NCBI GenBank assembly: GCA_032353305.1
Contig: JAUCNG010217748.1
Span: 1-12,843 of the forward strand
Reading direction: 5' to 3'
From: Cephalothrix spiralis
Taxonomy: Eukaryota; Nemertea; Palaeonemertea; Archinemertea; Cephalotrichidae
DNA length: 12,843 nucleotides
Shown: positions 6,601-12,843 of the stretch, in pieces
Layout of the letters: every line of letters begins with the position of its first letter
Position numbering within the stretch: position 1 is the stretch's first letter
Notes under the pieces: model-generated
The model's database searches: none
What the model was told of the DNA's origin: nothing
The model's input: the letters and a program-made list of their open reading frames with translations, nothing else
Position numbers and translations under genes: made by a program

Positions 6601-9390
6601 TTCGAAGTTTCAGTTTTGTTTCAGCGCTGGAAACTTCTAAAGATGTTTCAGTCGGGTTTCAATGTAGGAAGTTTCATTCGAGTTTCCATTTATGAAGTCC
6701 TGTGGTCCCTATTTTGTTTTGTTTTTGCTTTCTGCCAGCCCTGTCGTCTAGTACACTGTAAATCGAAGTGTTAATATTTCAACGCTTTAGAAACGCCATA
6801 TTGATACACCAGATAGACGAGTTTATGTGTTTAAAAGTAGACGCGTTTAAGCCTCGTCCCATTCAAAATTCCAGGTTCAAAAACGCCTTTGAAACGTTTA
6901 TAAATAAACGTGTTCACTAGGATGCAATGCGAGCTGAGGCACTTGCTCAAGGTTCTTTAAGACGGAAAGTGGTGTTGAACCCGGGACAATAACCAATAAT
7001 TTTTACAATTTACATTTCAGGGGACTTACTTGAAAACTACTGCCATAATGATGATCTAATAAATGTTGTTCGAGTATTATTTGCTATAACCATTATGCTT
7101 ACATTTCCGATTGAATGTTTTGTTGTAAGAGAAGTAAGTCTATCTTTGTTTAGTTTTTAAACGCCATTTTTTGTCAAACACATTCTGCAATAAAAAGTAA
7201 AATCAGCTCTGAAAGATTAAAAACCGTTTGCAGAAAGTTTTTTTAGAAAACAGCCAGATTGTGACTTAATTTTGAATTTCCCAAAAGGACCACAAAGTTA
7301 AATTTCCACAAATGAACGGTTTGCAGAAAGTTTTTTAGAAAACAGCCAGATTGTGACTTAATTTTGAATTTCCCAAAAGGACCACAAAGTTAAATTTCCA
7401 CAAATGAACGTCCTTTCTTGGAAATGTGATTTATTATAACCCATTTTTTTAAATTTCTTACACAAAACAAATTATTAAAATTTTCTATCCACTGAAAAAA
7501 TTACAGATTAACTTTAGATTGATAGAAAATAGCATTCTCTCGATTTAGTATGGGAAATGAGACCACATGTTCTTGGGAAAATCATCTTACATGTAGCATG
7601 TTCTCTTGTTTGTAATTATTAAAATATTATTTATTAAGTCACAATATGACGTCATCTGGTTGTTTTCCATAATATTGGGACACAATGTATAAAAGTAATC
7701 AACGGAGTTAAATCGCAGTTTTTACGTTCTCCTTCAAATATCTTCATACATTCAGATCATAGTCATATCTGAAACAAAACTAAAAGACGGATCGGTGCAA
7801 AGTGTATTAATACCGGCTTATTTAATAGGCCATTGAATAAAATTTCGTTGACATACGATACTGAAATTTACACCACTGAGTGAATACATCGATTTTAACA
7901 TCATACTTTAAATCAGAGAACTGCAAAACTCACGTTTTTAAATTAACAAAAGTTTTTCGCGGTTACCGTATTTAAAATTTAAAACATGATAAAACTCTCT
8001 TTTCAGGTAGTAGAAAATTCTTTGTTTTATAATTCGCAACCGTCAAGTTTAACCCGTCACGTGATAGTTACAATCATCATTGTAACACTGACAGTTGTTG
8101 TGTCTATGGCAACAGATTGTTTAGGGATAGTTCTTCAAATTAATGTAAGTAACTTTGGAATGAACGTGATAATTCATACCACGGTCCATCCTCGTTCCCA
8201 TGGTATTATATCATATTTCAATATACCCTGGCCAGATCGAGAATAAATCCATCGTTACCAAACAATTAGTAGTCTTACACCACTAATCGATTCTACCAAT
8301 AATTATTCGACGCCAATGGATTTTATAGCTATATCACGCAGAAAGACAGCAATACAATAATTTAGAGCTAATTTGCTGTTTATATACCCATGCAAAATTC
8401 TTCGACCTTCCGCTAAAGGTGATCAAACACATCCGAGTGGTGTAAGACCTTATTTCACCATTGGACTGTAACATTAAAAACGAAAACATGATAGCATTAT
8501 AAATTAATGTTTTAGGCATTTTGCAATAGTTTACACGAAAAAAACTGAAATTTTAGACCGTTTTATCAGTTGTCCCATATCTTTTTCAAAATCCATGCAA
8601 AGAAATTTGTAATCGATGTAGTCAGAGCGTTAGCCAAGCAGCTGCAGGCTGACGCTTTGACAGGTGATAATGACCACGGTCAGCTATTTTTCGGGTTTTA
8701 AATCGCTTGAAAATTGGTGAAAATAGAATTGGACATTGGGTATTACATTCATTTACGTGGGCCACTACAATGCAGTGACTACATATCGTGCAATAGCCAT
8801 ATCTTATAACCCGACTAAGATAGCTTTAAAATCCATGGTTTGTTTACTTTTGACTGAGAGTAGTTCATGATCACTCAGTTTATTCGCGATTGACAAAATT
8901 GTGTGTATCACTACGCGACTCGCATTCTATCCGCTGCTACATCGATTATTTTGTTATTTTGACGAAGTTATTACGAGACATGAGCGATTGGACATATTAC
9001 AGTCTATTAAGCCCTGGTAATACATCTACGAGTCGAGTATACACAAGTGTCGTTGGATAATATGTATGTACTTTTAAAAACATGTAACCTTTATGTTTTC
9101 AGGGTGTAATTGCAGCCTGCCCCTTGGCGTATATCCTTCCCCCACTTTGTGTGATGCGATTACAGCAAGATGCTGTTTTCTCTGTGAAAAACATTCCTTT
9201 AATCCTAGTTGCCTTGTTTGGATTTGTCGTCATGGTAGTAGGAGCCATCATGACCTGTATTGACATCAGTAATGGCATTGAATGCAGTCATGGAAAAGAG
9301 ATGTCCTATTGTTTGAAGGAGCCAATGGGAACAAATGAAACATTTAGTCAATATCTGCTGTCAAATCATTCCAAATATACTTTGCCCTAA
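585..9390 (+). CDS. SLC38A11: SLC38A11-like sodium-coupled amino-acid transporter, 5'-partial, six exons
   Basis: Joined exons 585-667, 3388-3458, 6020-6181, 7021-7133, 8007-8144 and 9103-9390 give one open frame of 284 residues plus TAA. Every intron is GT-AG and phases run 2,1,1,0,0. Visible in order: a membrane stretch LSLISILLTLFVIV; WVFAKPRITQAIGIMAF; the CHHNSFLVYDSL hallmark; a membrane stretch ending in TGYATFTGFTQGDLLENYC; LTFPIECFVVRE; a long hydrophobic stretch into DCLGIVLQINGVIAACP; a last membrane segment near IPLILVALFGFVVMVV; then a C-terminal tail with CSHGKEMSYC. From family knowledge, SLC38 proteins are plasma-membrane or endomembrane carriers with 11 membrane segments; SLC38A11 is a poorly characterised member of about 400 residues. 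CHHNSF, GFTQGD, DCLGIVL and the CxHGxEMxYC tail recall vertebrate SLC38A11 more than the glutamine carriers A1-A5. Transported substrate cannot be read from the sequence. The N-terminal third lies upstream of the window. Other SLC38 paralogues (A7, A8, A10) are the main alternative. Confidence 0.9.
761..769. repeat. Target-site duplication, left copy (GAATCCTAT)
   Basis: Identical to 1143-1151 and directly abutting the foldback. The 9-bp length suits Mutator-like elements (9-11 bp), or an 8-bp hAT duplication with one chance match. Joining the flanks after removing one copy gives CAAGAATCCTATTCTTG, a perfect 7-bp inverted repeat around CCT. Confidence 0.6.
770..1142. mobile_element. Foldback MITE-like element built of GGGGAACA/TGTTCCCC repeats
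   Basis: The left arm (770 to about 945) is made of TGTTCCCCGTATCCGGTG-like blocks, and the right arm (about 965-1142) is its reverse complement (CACCGG-TACGGGGAACA blocks). Matched internal landmarks include CCCATTTC(A/T)AAAGAGGG and GATCTAAA in both arms. The whole folds into a hairpin with a short AT-rich loop. It is flanked by a perfect 9-bp direct repeat GAATCCTAT (761-769 and 1143-1151), a likely target-site duplication. No transposase is encoded. GC content is far above the surrounding intron. It lies in the intron between exons a and b. Open frames inside it are side effects of the repeats. Confidence 0.75.
1143..1151. repeat. Target-site duplication, right copy (GAATCCTAT)
   Basis: Perfect match to 761-769, directly after the right end of the foldback (…GTACGCTCCT). 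Confidence 0.6.
1152..1654 (+). other. Intron sequence, nothing recognised
   Basis: Intron between exons a and b. A stretch near 1240-1290 contains GGTTCGGGC and TTAGCTAGTTAG, which faintly recall tRNA internal promoter boxes, but in the wrong order and without a cloverleaf. No exon, tRNA or clear repeat is visible. Confidence 0.5.
1655..1886. repeat. Inverted repeat (foldback) with 25-nt loop
   Basis: The left arm 1655-1749 and right arm 1775-1886 are reverse complements over most of their length; shared words include GGATTTTAGATCGCTCATAA and GGTAATTGGGTTAGGA. The right arm has about 14 extra bases (AACATGAAACCTTG) that the left arm lacks, so the left arm carries a deletion relative to it. 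The third, diverged copy at 1973-2036 keeps the ATGAAAC block, which shows the right arm is the older form. Confidence 0.75.
1973..2036 (+). repeat. Diverged direct copy of the 1800-1865 repeat
   Basis: CTTCTAATTGGGTTAGAG, then GGATGAAACTTGG, then GGGGTTTTCGACCTCA match in order GGTAATTGGGTTAGGA, ACATGAAACCTTG and TGGTTTTCGACCCCA in the right arm of the neighbouring inverted repeat. Spacing is preserved. Confidence 0.6.
2523..3006. mobile_element. Foldback MITE-like element, about 480 bp
   Basis: Perfect 18-bp inverted match at 2545-2562 (CCGAGAATAACCGTTAGC) and 2969-2986, followed inward by AATTTGCCCTCTGA, TTGCGCATGCGCA (2663-2676 and 2905-2917), GGAACAATAGG and TTATATGACGTAAA, with partners in reverse order in the other arm. 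The loop lies near 2770-2790. The outermost 20 bases are more diverged, so the ends are approximate, and I could not find a convincing target duplication. No coding capacity. It sits in the intron between exons a and b. Confidence 0.7.
3388..3458 (+). CDS. SLC38A11: SLC38A11-like, exon b (WVFAKP loop)
   Basis: A 71-base exon between TTTTTTCCAG (acceptor ends 3387) and GGTAAG (donor at 3459). It supplies the last base of a split Ala codon, then PVTPEAWVFAKP and RITQAIGIMAF, and leaves one base of the next Ala codon. In the family this is the loop and start of the next membrane segment (WVFAKP...QAxGxMxFAF), so the assignment is strong despite the small size. Confidence 0.88.
3703..3731. repeat. 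Short perfect hairpin, 9-bp stem
   Basis: CAGCATTCT (3703-3711) pairs with AGAATGCTG (3723-3731) around an 11-base loop. It is isolated in the intron between exons b and c. Confidence 0.5.
3901..4029. mobile_element. Small hairpin element with 30-bp arms
   Basis: The arms 3911-3940 and 3986-4015 match in 28 of 30 positions as inverted repeats (core ACATCTTGGAATCC). Outside them ATATAAATG (3901-3909) and CATTTATAT (4021-4029) also pair, after a short offset. The inner part stays partly complementary down to a GTTTTTGCGCGAAAAC centre (near 3954-3970). Open frames on both strands give similar peptides ending in DSKM purely because the DNA is palindromic. Confidence 0.7.
4141..4362 (+). other. 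Unrecognised 73-residue open stretch, no family
   Basis: An open stretch from just after a TGA (4138-4140) to a TAA at 4360-4362, with no early ATG. It reads FIWQVQGRFVINSLARLECL then VTDQEIEIHPANLDQLKWTR, and its codon use looks less AT-skewed than nearby intron. I recognise no family. It could be a relic of a transposon or gene fragment, or chance. It is not part of the SLC38A11 frame: exons b and c join across it. Confidence 0.25.
4396..4793. mobile_element. Foldback element, 398 bp, with two well-matched arm blocks
   Basis: Terminal inverted match TAGGTCTAAGGAA (4396-4408) with TTCCTTAGACCTTA (4780-4793), then TCTTGGGAGAACTCAATC, GACGACCTAGAAGAA and a perfect 29-base inverted block (4498-4526 with 4657-4685) around a loop of 130 bases. 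The right arm has about 40 bases missing from the left arm. A minus-strand open frame runs 4711 to 4511 (MDDLEEIIPKCSLSSDDYK…), most of it in the right arm and loop; it has no recognised family. Confidence 0.7.
4794..6019 (+). other. Intron sequence with one dispersed repeat
   Basis: The remaining part of the intron between exons b and c. It holds a copy of a repeat (5039-5125) also found at 7848-7930, a TA-rich run TATATATAAATATATATAT at 5681-5699, and a pyrimidine-rich acceptor before 6020. No exon is visible; the open frame at 5740-5946 has no family resemblance. Confidence 0.5.
5055..5098 (+). repeat. Dispersed repeat, copy 1
   Basis: 5055-5086 matches 7848-7879 in 30 of 32 positions (core TTGACATACGAT then CTGAAATTTACA), and both are followed by TAACATCATACT, directly in copy 1 and after 16 extra bases in copy 2. 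The similarity fades out in TTTAAATC(T/A)GA. Confidence 0.65.
6020..6181 (+). CDS. SLC38A11: SLC38A11-like, exon c (CHHNSF hallmark)
   Basis: A 162-base exon after GTATTTCAG (ends 6019) and before GTAATA (6182), phase 1 at both ends. It encodes AYMCHHNSFLVYDSLDDN, then RWGIVTHSSVLFAMFC and TLVFGITGYATFTGFTQ. CHHNSF is the most diagnostic motif of the SLC38A11-type carriers; the following hydrophobic run is a membrane segment and GFTQ|GD begins the next loop. Being symmetrical (1-1), its skipping would keep the frame but remove a membrane segment and the hallmark. Confidence 0.93.
6347..6709. mobile_element. TA-flanked MITE with GTTTC/GAAAC-rich interior
   Basis: The ends are TGGTCCACAGGAC (6347-6359) and GTCCTGTGGTCCC (6697-6709), which are inverted repeats matching 11 of 13, each flanked by TA (6345-6346 and 6710-6711) as expected for a Tc1/mariner-type TA duplication. 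The 363-bp interior has no transposase; instead I count 15 GTTTC and 7 GAAAC words. A block at about 6560-6611 is repeated at about 6649-6697 (GTCGGGTTTCAATGTAG, then AAGTTTCA, then GAGTTTCC-like). It lies in the intron between exons c and d. Confidence 0.75.
6560..6697 (+). repeat. Direct repeat pair inside the GTTTC element
   Basis: The two copies, about 6560-6611 and 6649-6697, share GTCGGGTTTCAATGTAG, AAGTTTCA and AGTTTCCAT in the same order and spacing, separated by about 37 bases. This suggests internal growth by duplication. Confidence 0.6.
7021..7133 (+). CDS. SLC38A11: SLC38A11-like, exon d (GDLLENYC...ECFVVRE)
   Basis: Acceptor TTACATTTCAG ends at 7020; donor GTAAGT starts at 7134. 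It completes the split Gly codon and reads GDLLENYCHNDDLINVVRV, then LFAITIMLTFPIECFVVRE. The second half is a membrane segment with the T-(F/Y)-P-x-E-C-F-V-x-R-E signature of the family. The exon ends in phase 0. Confidence 0.93.
7226..7410 (+). repeat. Tandem duplication, two copies of about 93 bp
   Basis: Copy 1 is 7226-7318 and copy 2 is 7319-7410. They differ by one T in a T-run (seven versus six) and otherwise look identical, beginning GTTTGCAGAAAG and ending CCACAAATGAACG. Near identity in an intron suggests a recent event. It is in the intron between exons d and e, about 90 bases after the exon d donor. Confidence 0.85.
7848..7907 (+). repeat. Dispersed repeat, copy 2
   Basis: Matches 5055-5098 as described there, with an extra 16 bases (GTGAATACATCGATTT-like) between the CACTGA and TAACATCATACT blocks. 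Confidence 0.65.
8007..8144 (+). CDS. SLC38A11: SLC38A11-like, exon e (DCLGIVL segment)
   Basis: Acceptor CTCTTTTCAG ends at 8006; donor GTAAGT starts at 8145. Exactly 46 codons, phase 0 on both sides: VVENSLFYNSQPSSLTRHV, then a long hydrophobic run from VIVTIIIVTLTVVVSMAT into DCLGIVLQIN. The D-C-L-G-I-V-L-x-(I/L)-N-G junction with exon f is conserved in SLC38A11 relatives. A skip of this exon would keep the frame. Confidence 0.93.
8272..8448. repeat. Inverted repeat with 13-bp ends GTCTTACACCACT
   Basis: GTCTTACACCACT (8272-8284) and AGTGGTGTAAGAC (8436-8448) are perfect inverted repeats 151 bases apart. Related TTACACCACT also occurs at about 7868. The interior shows no clear complementarity, so it could be a small TIR element or chance. 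Confidence 0.4.
8621..8661. repeat. Hairpin, 15-bp stem with 11-base loop
   Basis: GTCAGAGCGTTAGCC (8621-8635) pairs with GGCTGACGCTTTGAC (8647-8661) at 13 of 15 positions. The loop contains GCAGCTGC, itself a palindrome. It is isolated within the intron between exons e and f and locally GC-richer than its surroundings. It is too short for a typical microRNA precursor. Confidence 0.5.
9103..9390 (+). CDS. SLC38A11: SLC38A11-like, terminal coding exon f
   Basis: Acceptor TTATGTTTTCAG ends at 9102; the frame runs 95 codons to TAA at 9388-9390. It begins GVIAACPLAYILPPLCVMRL (membrane segment), has a short polar loop, then the last membrane segment IPLILVALFGFVVMVVGAIM. The tail contains CSHGKEMSYC, resembling the cysteine-bearing tail of vertebrate SLC38A11, and two N-glycosylation sequons, NET and NHS. 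With 11 membrane segments the tail would face the outside or lumen, so the sequons could be used; that is inference. The protein ends KYTLP. Confidence 0.93.
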   Translation, partial: GVIAACPLAYILPPLCVMRLQQDAVFSVKNIPLILVALFGFVVMVVGAIMTCIDISNGIECSHGKEMSYCLKEPMGTNETFSQYLLSNHSKYTLP

Positions 9391-10603
9391 GTCAAATATT
9401 TAATGTTTATCATATCGTACTCATTTATAGATAGCGTAATTTCATAAATCATATAAGTCACTTAATTTGTAAGGGAATTAATCGTAGATTATAGTTCGCA
9501 TAGACTTTGAAAATGTACAATGAGTATATTTTATGTTTTGTTTAAAAAAATCTTACAAAATTTGCATTTGTAAATTCTGACTAACTTAAATATCTAAGCA
9601 TTAAAGGTATCATCGTTGTTAGCATTAAAGGTACAGGAGCAAATGGATTTCCCCTATACCAGGTACATTAGATCTAATATGTCTGGTCCCTTCCCCATTC
9701 TACTCTGGTAAACGCGAGCTTAGACTTCTGTGCTAACTGACTGGCACTATATAAATTCAAATCCGCAATACATATTTAACACGGACAGCCGGGGCGCGCA
9801 TATATCAGGGTATCCCCATTCGCGCCGTTATTTCGAATCTGAAATGCTCAATGAACACTGCTGTTTCTTTAAAGCTTTCAATTCACGTTAATCGAAGCGC
9901 TAATATTCAAACTACACTCGTTGTAACCAAGATTACGTCTTAGTGATCCTTAGTCGATCAAATATTTTGAATTCTAAAGAGGGTATGGTACGCCATACTT
10001 AGAGGGGAAAATATATGACCTTCTACCTTTAATTGCAATAGACTAACCGACACAATTCAAAATATTTCGTAGTACGCTACTAATTAAGCCGAGCAGGCCT
10101 ACATAACCGTATCTATCCATAGATTATAAAAGAACTTGAATGTTAATCGATTGGATGATTGGAATTTGATCACGTGAAAGCGTTTTAAGATTTGAAAAAA
10201 CCGCTGGAAAGGAATAGGAACCAGTCTTTTAGCGCCCGTATAGACGAATAAACCAACAGCGTTATGCCACCTCGGTATATATAAAGAGGGCTGCCAAGTG
10301 CTATTGCACCTTAATTCAGCATATAAATACGATTAGCAAATAAATTCCTACTGTATTTTTCTGGATTTTAATTCATTTAAGGACCCCGCCGATAAAAAGT
10401 TCAAAAATATAAATTAAAAAAAAAATCCGCCGCCGACAGACTTGGCTGTTTGGAAGTAAGAATCTTCAAAAGTCAATGCATGATATTATTATTACTTTAA
10501 TTAATTTGTTATTTTATCTTGTTCTATAAAATATTGTTTTGTAGTTATGATACATGTAACTGCAGCTGTGATGACAGAGTTTAATGTCTAGCCTTATTAT
10601 CAT
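9391..10603 (+). other. 3' UTR and downstream sequence; no gene seen
   Basis: After the stop codon the sequence is AT-rich with no coding exon recognised. ATTAAA hexamers occur at 9600-9605 and 9624-9629 within a duplicated GCATTAAAGGTA, and AATAAA at 10339-10344. An inverted pair AATATTTTGAATT (about 9962-9974) and AATTCAAAATATT (about 10055-10067) may form a hairpin. Confidence 0.5.
9600..9605 (+). promoter_or_regulatory. Candidate polyadenylation signal (ATTAAA)
   Basis: This is the first common hexamer after the stop codon, about 210 bases downstream, followed by T/G-rich CATCGTTGTT. It would give a short 3' UTR. AATAAA at 10339-10344 or 11538-11543 (followed by TTGTTTTTATTG) are alternatives. 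Confidence 0.3.
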
Positions 10604-11010
10604 TTGTGACCCGAGAGACCAAAATGACCTGATTTTCAAAATTCTTGTTTTCCTACCTGTCAAATGACACCAAATCTATTTTTCTACTCAAAGTATTATC
10701 TATATCAGGCATTTTCTTTGTGCAGTGTCAGAAACACTTTTTGAGAATTATAGATTAAAAGAAAATGGTTGACATACATATGGATAAAATAAGCGTTTTT
10801 AAGGTCTCAAGTTGACCCGAGGAAAACATCAATATGTCAGTAATTGATTAAATCAAACAGAAATTATTAATAAGTTCGTAATATGCCTTATATGATGTGA
10901 ATCAAACATTTTAGATATATTGACTTTGTGGACTATAAATTTTTGCTACATGTATATCACGAAATTTAAAAAGTCAAAAGTGACTCATTTTAATATATCT
11001 CCGGTCACAA
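10604..11010. mobile_element. Possible TIR element downstream of the gene
   Basis: The left end TTGTGACCCGAGAGACCAAA and the reverse complement of the right end (TTGTGACCGGAGATATATTA) share TTGTGACC, GAGA and, just inward, AAAATGA and TTTT in register. The ends are about 407 bases apart. There is no coding capacity and I find no clear target duplication, so it is tentative. Confidence 0.4.
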
Positions 11011-11641
11011 TTTTTTTATATTCTTAATCCATTTTTCAAACAAATGTTATTATAGCACCGACTTAGATATAATAACCCTTTGTTTTAAATTTTTGAGTAG
11101 ACGATGAAATATAGCTTTTAACATCTCTTATACTGGATTAAAAAAAAAATTTAAATCAAAAAGTCAATTGACACAAAAATCAGTTTTGAAAATTAACCTC
11201 AATATATAAAACAACACTATCTTAACCTTGTATAAAGTAAAGGTTATATTAAAACTTATAATCTTTAGGTTATACATAATTGTAAAATTTGTTTCACCTG
11301 TTTTCTAAATTTAAGTTTTTATTATTGAAAATTTAAAATTCGAAAAACTGGTACAAATTTAAATCAAATGCAGTAAAATGGGAAATCAAAATATCCTTTA
11401 TATGATGTAGTGCGTAGATATAACTGTTATGTAGAAATTAGAAAACTGTAATTCACAATTTCTGTATTTTTTGAAAATATATATTTACTCTAATGTGATG
11501 TTCTTTAAAATCTTCCATATCTATATTTATATTTGTAAATAAACGTGTAGGCTATCATCATAAATTATATCAATATCTTGTTTTTATTGTTTTGAAAATT
11601 TTCATCACCAACTATTTTGACCATATAAAGTAAAGGCCCTG
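11011..11641 (+). other. AT-rich intergenic stretch, nothing recognised
   Basis: Very AT-rich with short hairpin words such as AACCTT…AAGGTT near 11224-11246, and AATAAA at 11538-11543. No exon, RNA gene or clear repeat is visible. Confidence 0.5.
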
Positions 11642-12544
11642 CCCTGTCACACTACAACGTATAAGAGAAACTTATGCCTATAGCGTATGGAAAATCATAA
11701 AAAAGCCGACATACATGTACGTTCAAAAAAGCGTCGAAAATTGCGCAACATGAATTTATATGGCGTATCTGTATAAGGTTTTGAACGTATACATATCGTA
11801 TGTCTAACCTATCAATAACCTATCACTAACTTATATATATAACTTATCAAATTGTATGGCCAACGTAAGTTCATCGTCCTCAACTTATGACCAACGTATA
11901 AATAAGTTATGTTCCTGTCCCATGATAATGTATCGCAGTTTCACTACAACGTTTAGAGTAACGTATGGCCGATGTTTGTGAATTTTACCAATACGCTAGT
12001 GTACGTTGACATACCCTAGGGGTTGTATACGTTAAACGTTACGCTGACCAAACTGGCATACGCTTTGTTCTACGCCGAGGCTTAAAAAAATTTTGAACGT
12101 GCTCGAAACTTTTGGGCGTATGCCGACGTCCTTTTCATAGGTTGGGCATAGCTTAGGCATAAGCTAGACATACGTTAGGCATACGTTAGGAATACGCTTG
12201 GCATACGTTAAATACATTAGAGGTAAGTTACTGATAAACATAACCCATATTTCGAGAATAAAGATATACCGTACAGTTAACGTATTGATAACCTATGAGT
12301 AACTTACTTCTAACCTATATCGGACATTTGCAAAGTTAAGCATAAGTCGAGAACGCGGGACATACGCTGTTATAAGTTATACGTAAGTTTGGGATTGGTT
12401 ACTAATAGGTTTGACATACGATATGTATACGTTCAATACGTTATGCATACGCCTAATTTATTTATGCTGTAGATCGTCTTGACATTCTTTTATAATTTTT
12501 CAATCCCTCGATAAGTTTCTGTAAAATGGCAAAATGTGACAGGG
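11642..12544. mobile_element. Large foldback with CCCTGTCACA ends, CATACG-rich
   Basis: Perfect 10-bp terminal inverted repeats CCCTGTCACA (11642-11651) and TGTGACAGGG (12535-12544). Inside is a perfect 24-base inverted block (11781-11804 with 12413-12436) followed by partly conserved AACCTAT…AACTTA…AACTTAT in both arms. The interior is dominated by CATACG/CGTATG and AACTTA/TAAGTT words. A partial direct copy of the left end (TTTCACTACAACGTTTAGAG) starts near 11940. No transposase and no clear target duplication. Confidence 0.65.
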
Positions 12545-12766
12545 TCATTGTTCCGAAAACTTATATGTTAGATGTAAGTTACTCATACGTTAACTGTAAG
12601 TTATTCATACGTTAGCTGTACGGTATATCTTCATGCGAACGTTTCTTGAAATATATCCGTAACTTACGTCTAACGTATTTAATGTTTGTCTAGCGTATGT
12701 CTAACGTATGTTTAACGTATGTCTAGAGTACGTATACCTAACCTATGAAGAGAACGTCGACATACG
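12117..12766. repeat. Second inverted repeat overlapping the CATACG foldback
   Basis: 12117-12323 and 12553-12766 are reverse complements: CGTATG(C/T)CGACGT at the outer ends, then TTTTCATAGGTT, repeated ACATACGTTAG words, and AGATATACCGTACAG near the inner ends. The right arm lies beyond the right end of the CCCTGTCACA foldback, and that end sits in the loop. The two foldbacks are therefore interlocked, which implies nested or rearranged copies of one family. Confidence 0.65.
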
Positions 12767-12770
12767 TATC

Positions 12771-12838
12771 CTGGTACCCTTGGATCAAGTACCCAGTCTA
12801 ACTTGAAATGTTGTGTACTATGATCCAGGTATAAAATA
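12771..12838. repeat. Short inverted repeat at window end
   Basis: GGTACCCTTGGATCAAGTAC pairs approximately with the reverse complement of the segment ending GATCCAGGTATAAAATACC (GGATCA with TGATCC, plus GGTA with TACC). It may be a further terminal repeat of the neighbouring complex, cut by the window edge. Confidence 0.35.
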
Positions 12839-12843
12839 CCCCC

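Noticed and set aside
6347-6709. CRISPR-like or regulatory array of GTTTC units
   Set aside because: The words are on both strands, irregularly spaced and bounded by TIRs and TA, in a eukaryotic intron; a MITE explains it better.
7986-8246. Single-exon 86-residue protein spanning exon e
   Set aside because: Only 8007-8144 is family-like; the ends run through the acceptor and donor into intron sequence.
9624-10313. Possible 690-bp TIR element (ATTAAAGGTACAGGAGCA with the reverse complement of TGCTATTGCACCTTAAT)
   Set aside because: The ends match only loosely with gaps, no target duplication is visible and the interior shows no matching arms.
9103-12843. A second gene downstream of SLC38A11
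   Set aside because: No open frame of useful length, no splice-consistent exon series and no RNA gene seen on either strand.

Overview
The window is AT-rich eukaryotic DNA, almost certainly from an invertebrate animal. It holds the 3' two-thirds of one plus-strand gene with six coding exons, and the rest is introns and downstream sequence packed with foldback (inverted-repeat) elements. The spliced exons read as a member of the SLC38 family of sodium-coupled amino-acid transporters, closest to SLC38A11. A mollusc, especially a bivalve, is my best guess for the source because of the very high load of small foldback/MITE-like DNA in introns. That is inference; no sequence here names the species.

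Gene layout: coding exons lie at 585-667, 3388-3458, 6020-6181, 7021-7133, 8007-8144 and 9103-9390 (stop codon included). All five introns inside the window are GT-AG, and the exon phases join without a frame break to give 284 residues ending in TAA at 9388-9390. The first roughly 120-150 residues of a normal SLC38A11 (N-terminus and early membrane segments) must be encoded upstream of the window, because 1-584 reads as intron ending in a 3' splice site. The spliced segment carries about six transmembrane stretches, the family hallmark CHHNSF, the FTGFTQGD loop and a conserved cysteine-bearing C-terminal tail.

Non-coding layout: 770-1142 is a GGGGAACA/TGTTCCCC foldback flanked by a 9-bp direct repeat. 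1655-1886 is an inverted repeat with a diverged third copy at 1973-2036. 2523-3006 is a foldback with TGCGCATGCGCA in both arms. 3901-4029 is a small near-perfect hairpin element. 4396-4793 is a foldback that overlaps a minus-strand open frame. 6347-6709 is a TA-flanked, TIR-bounded element full of GTTTC/GAAAC. 7226-7410 is a near-identical tandem duplication. 10604-11010 is a possible TIR element downstream of the gene. 11642-12766 is a complex of overlapping inverted repeats full of CATACG/CGTATG and AACTTA/TAAGTT words.

I see no second protein-coding gene, no tRNA or rRNA gene and no CRISPR. Most open frames outside the six exons are chance frames or frames created by the palindromes. The interest of the window lies in its crowd of structurally different foldback elements inside and beside one transporter gene, and not in a new multi-gene system.
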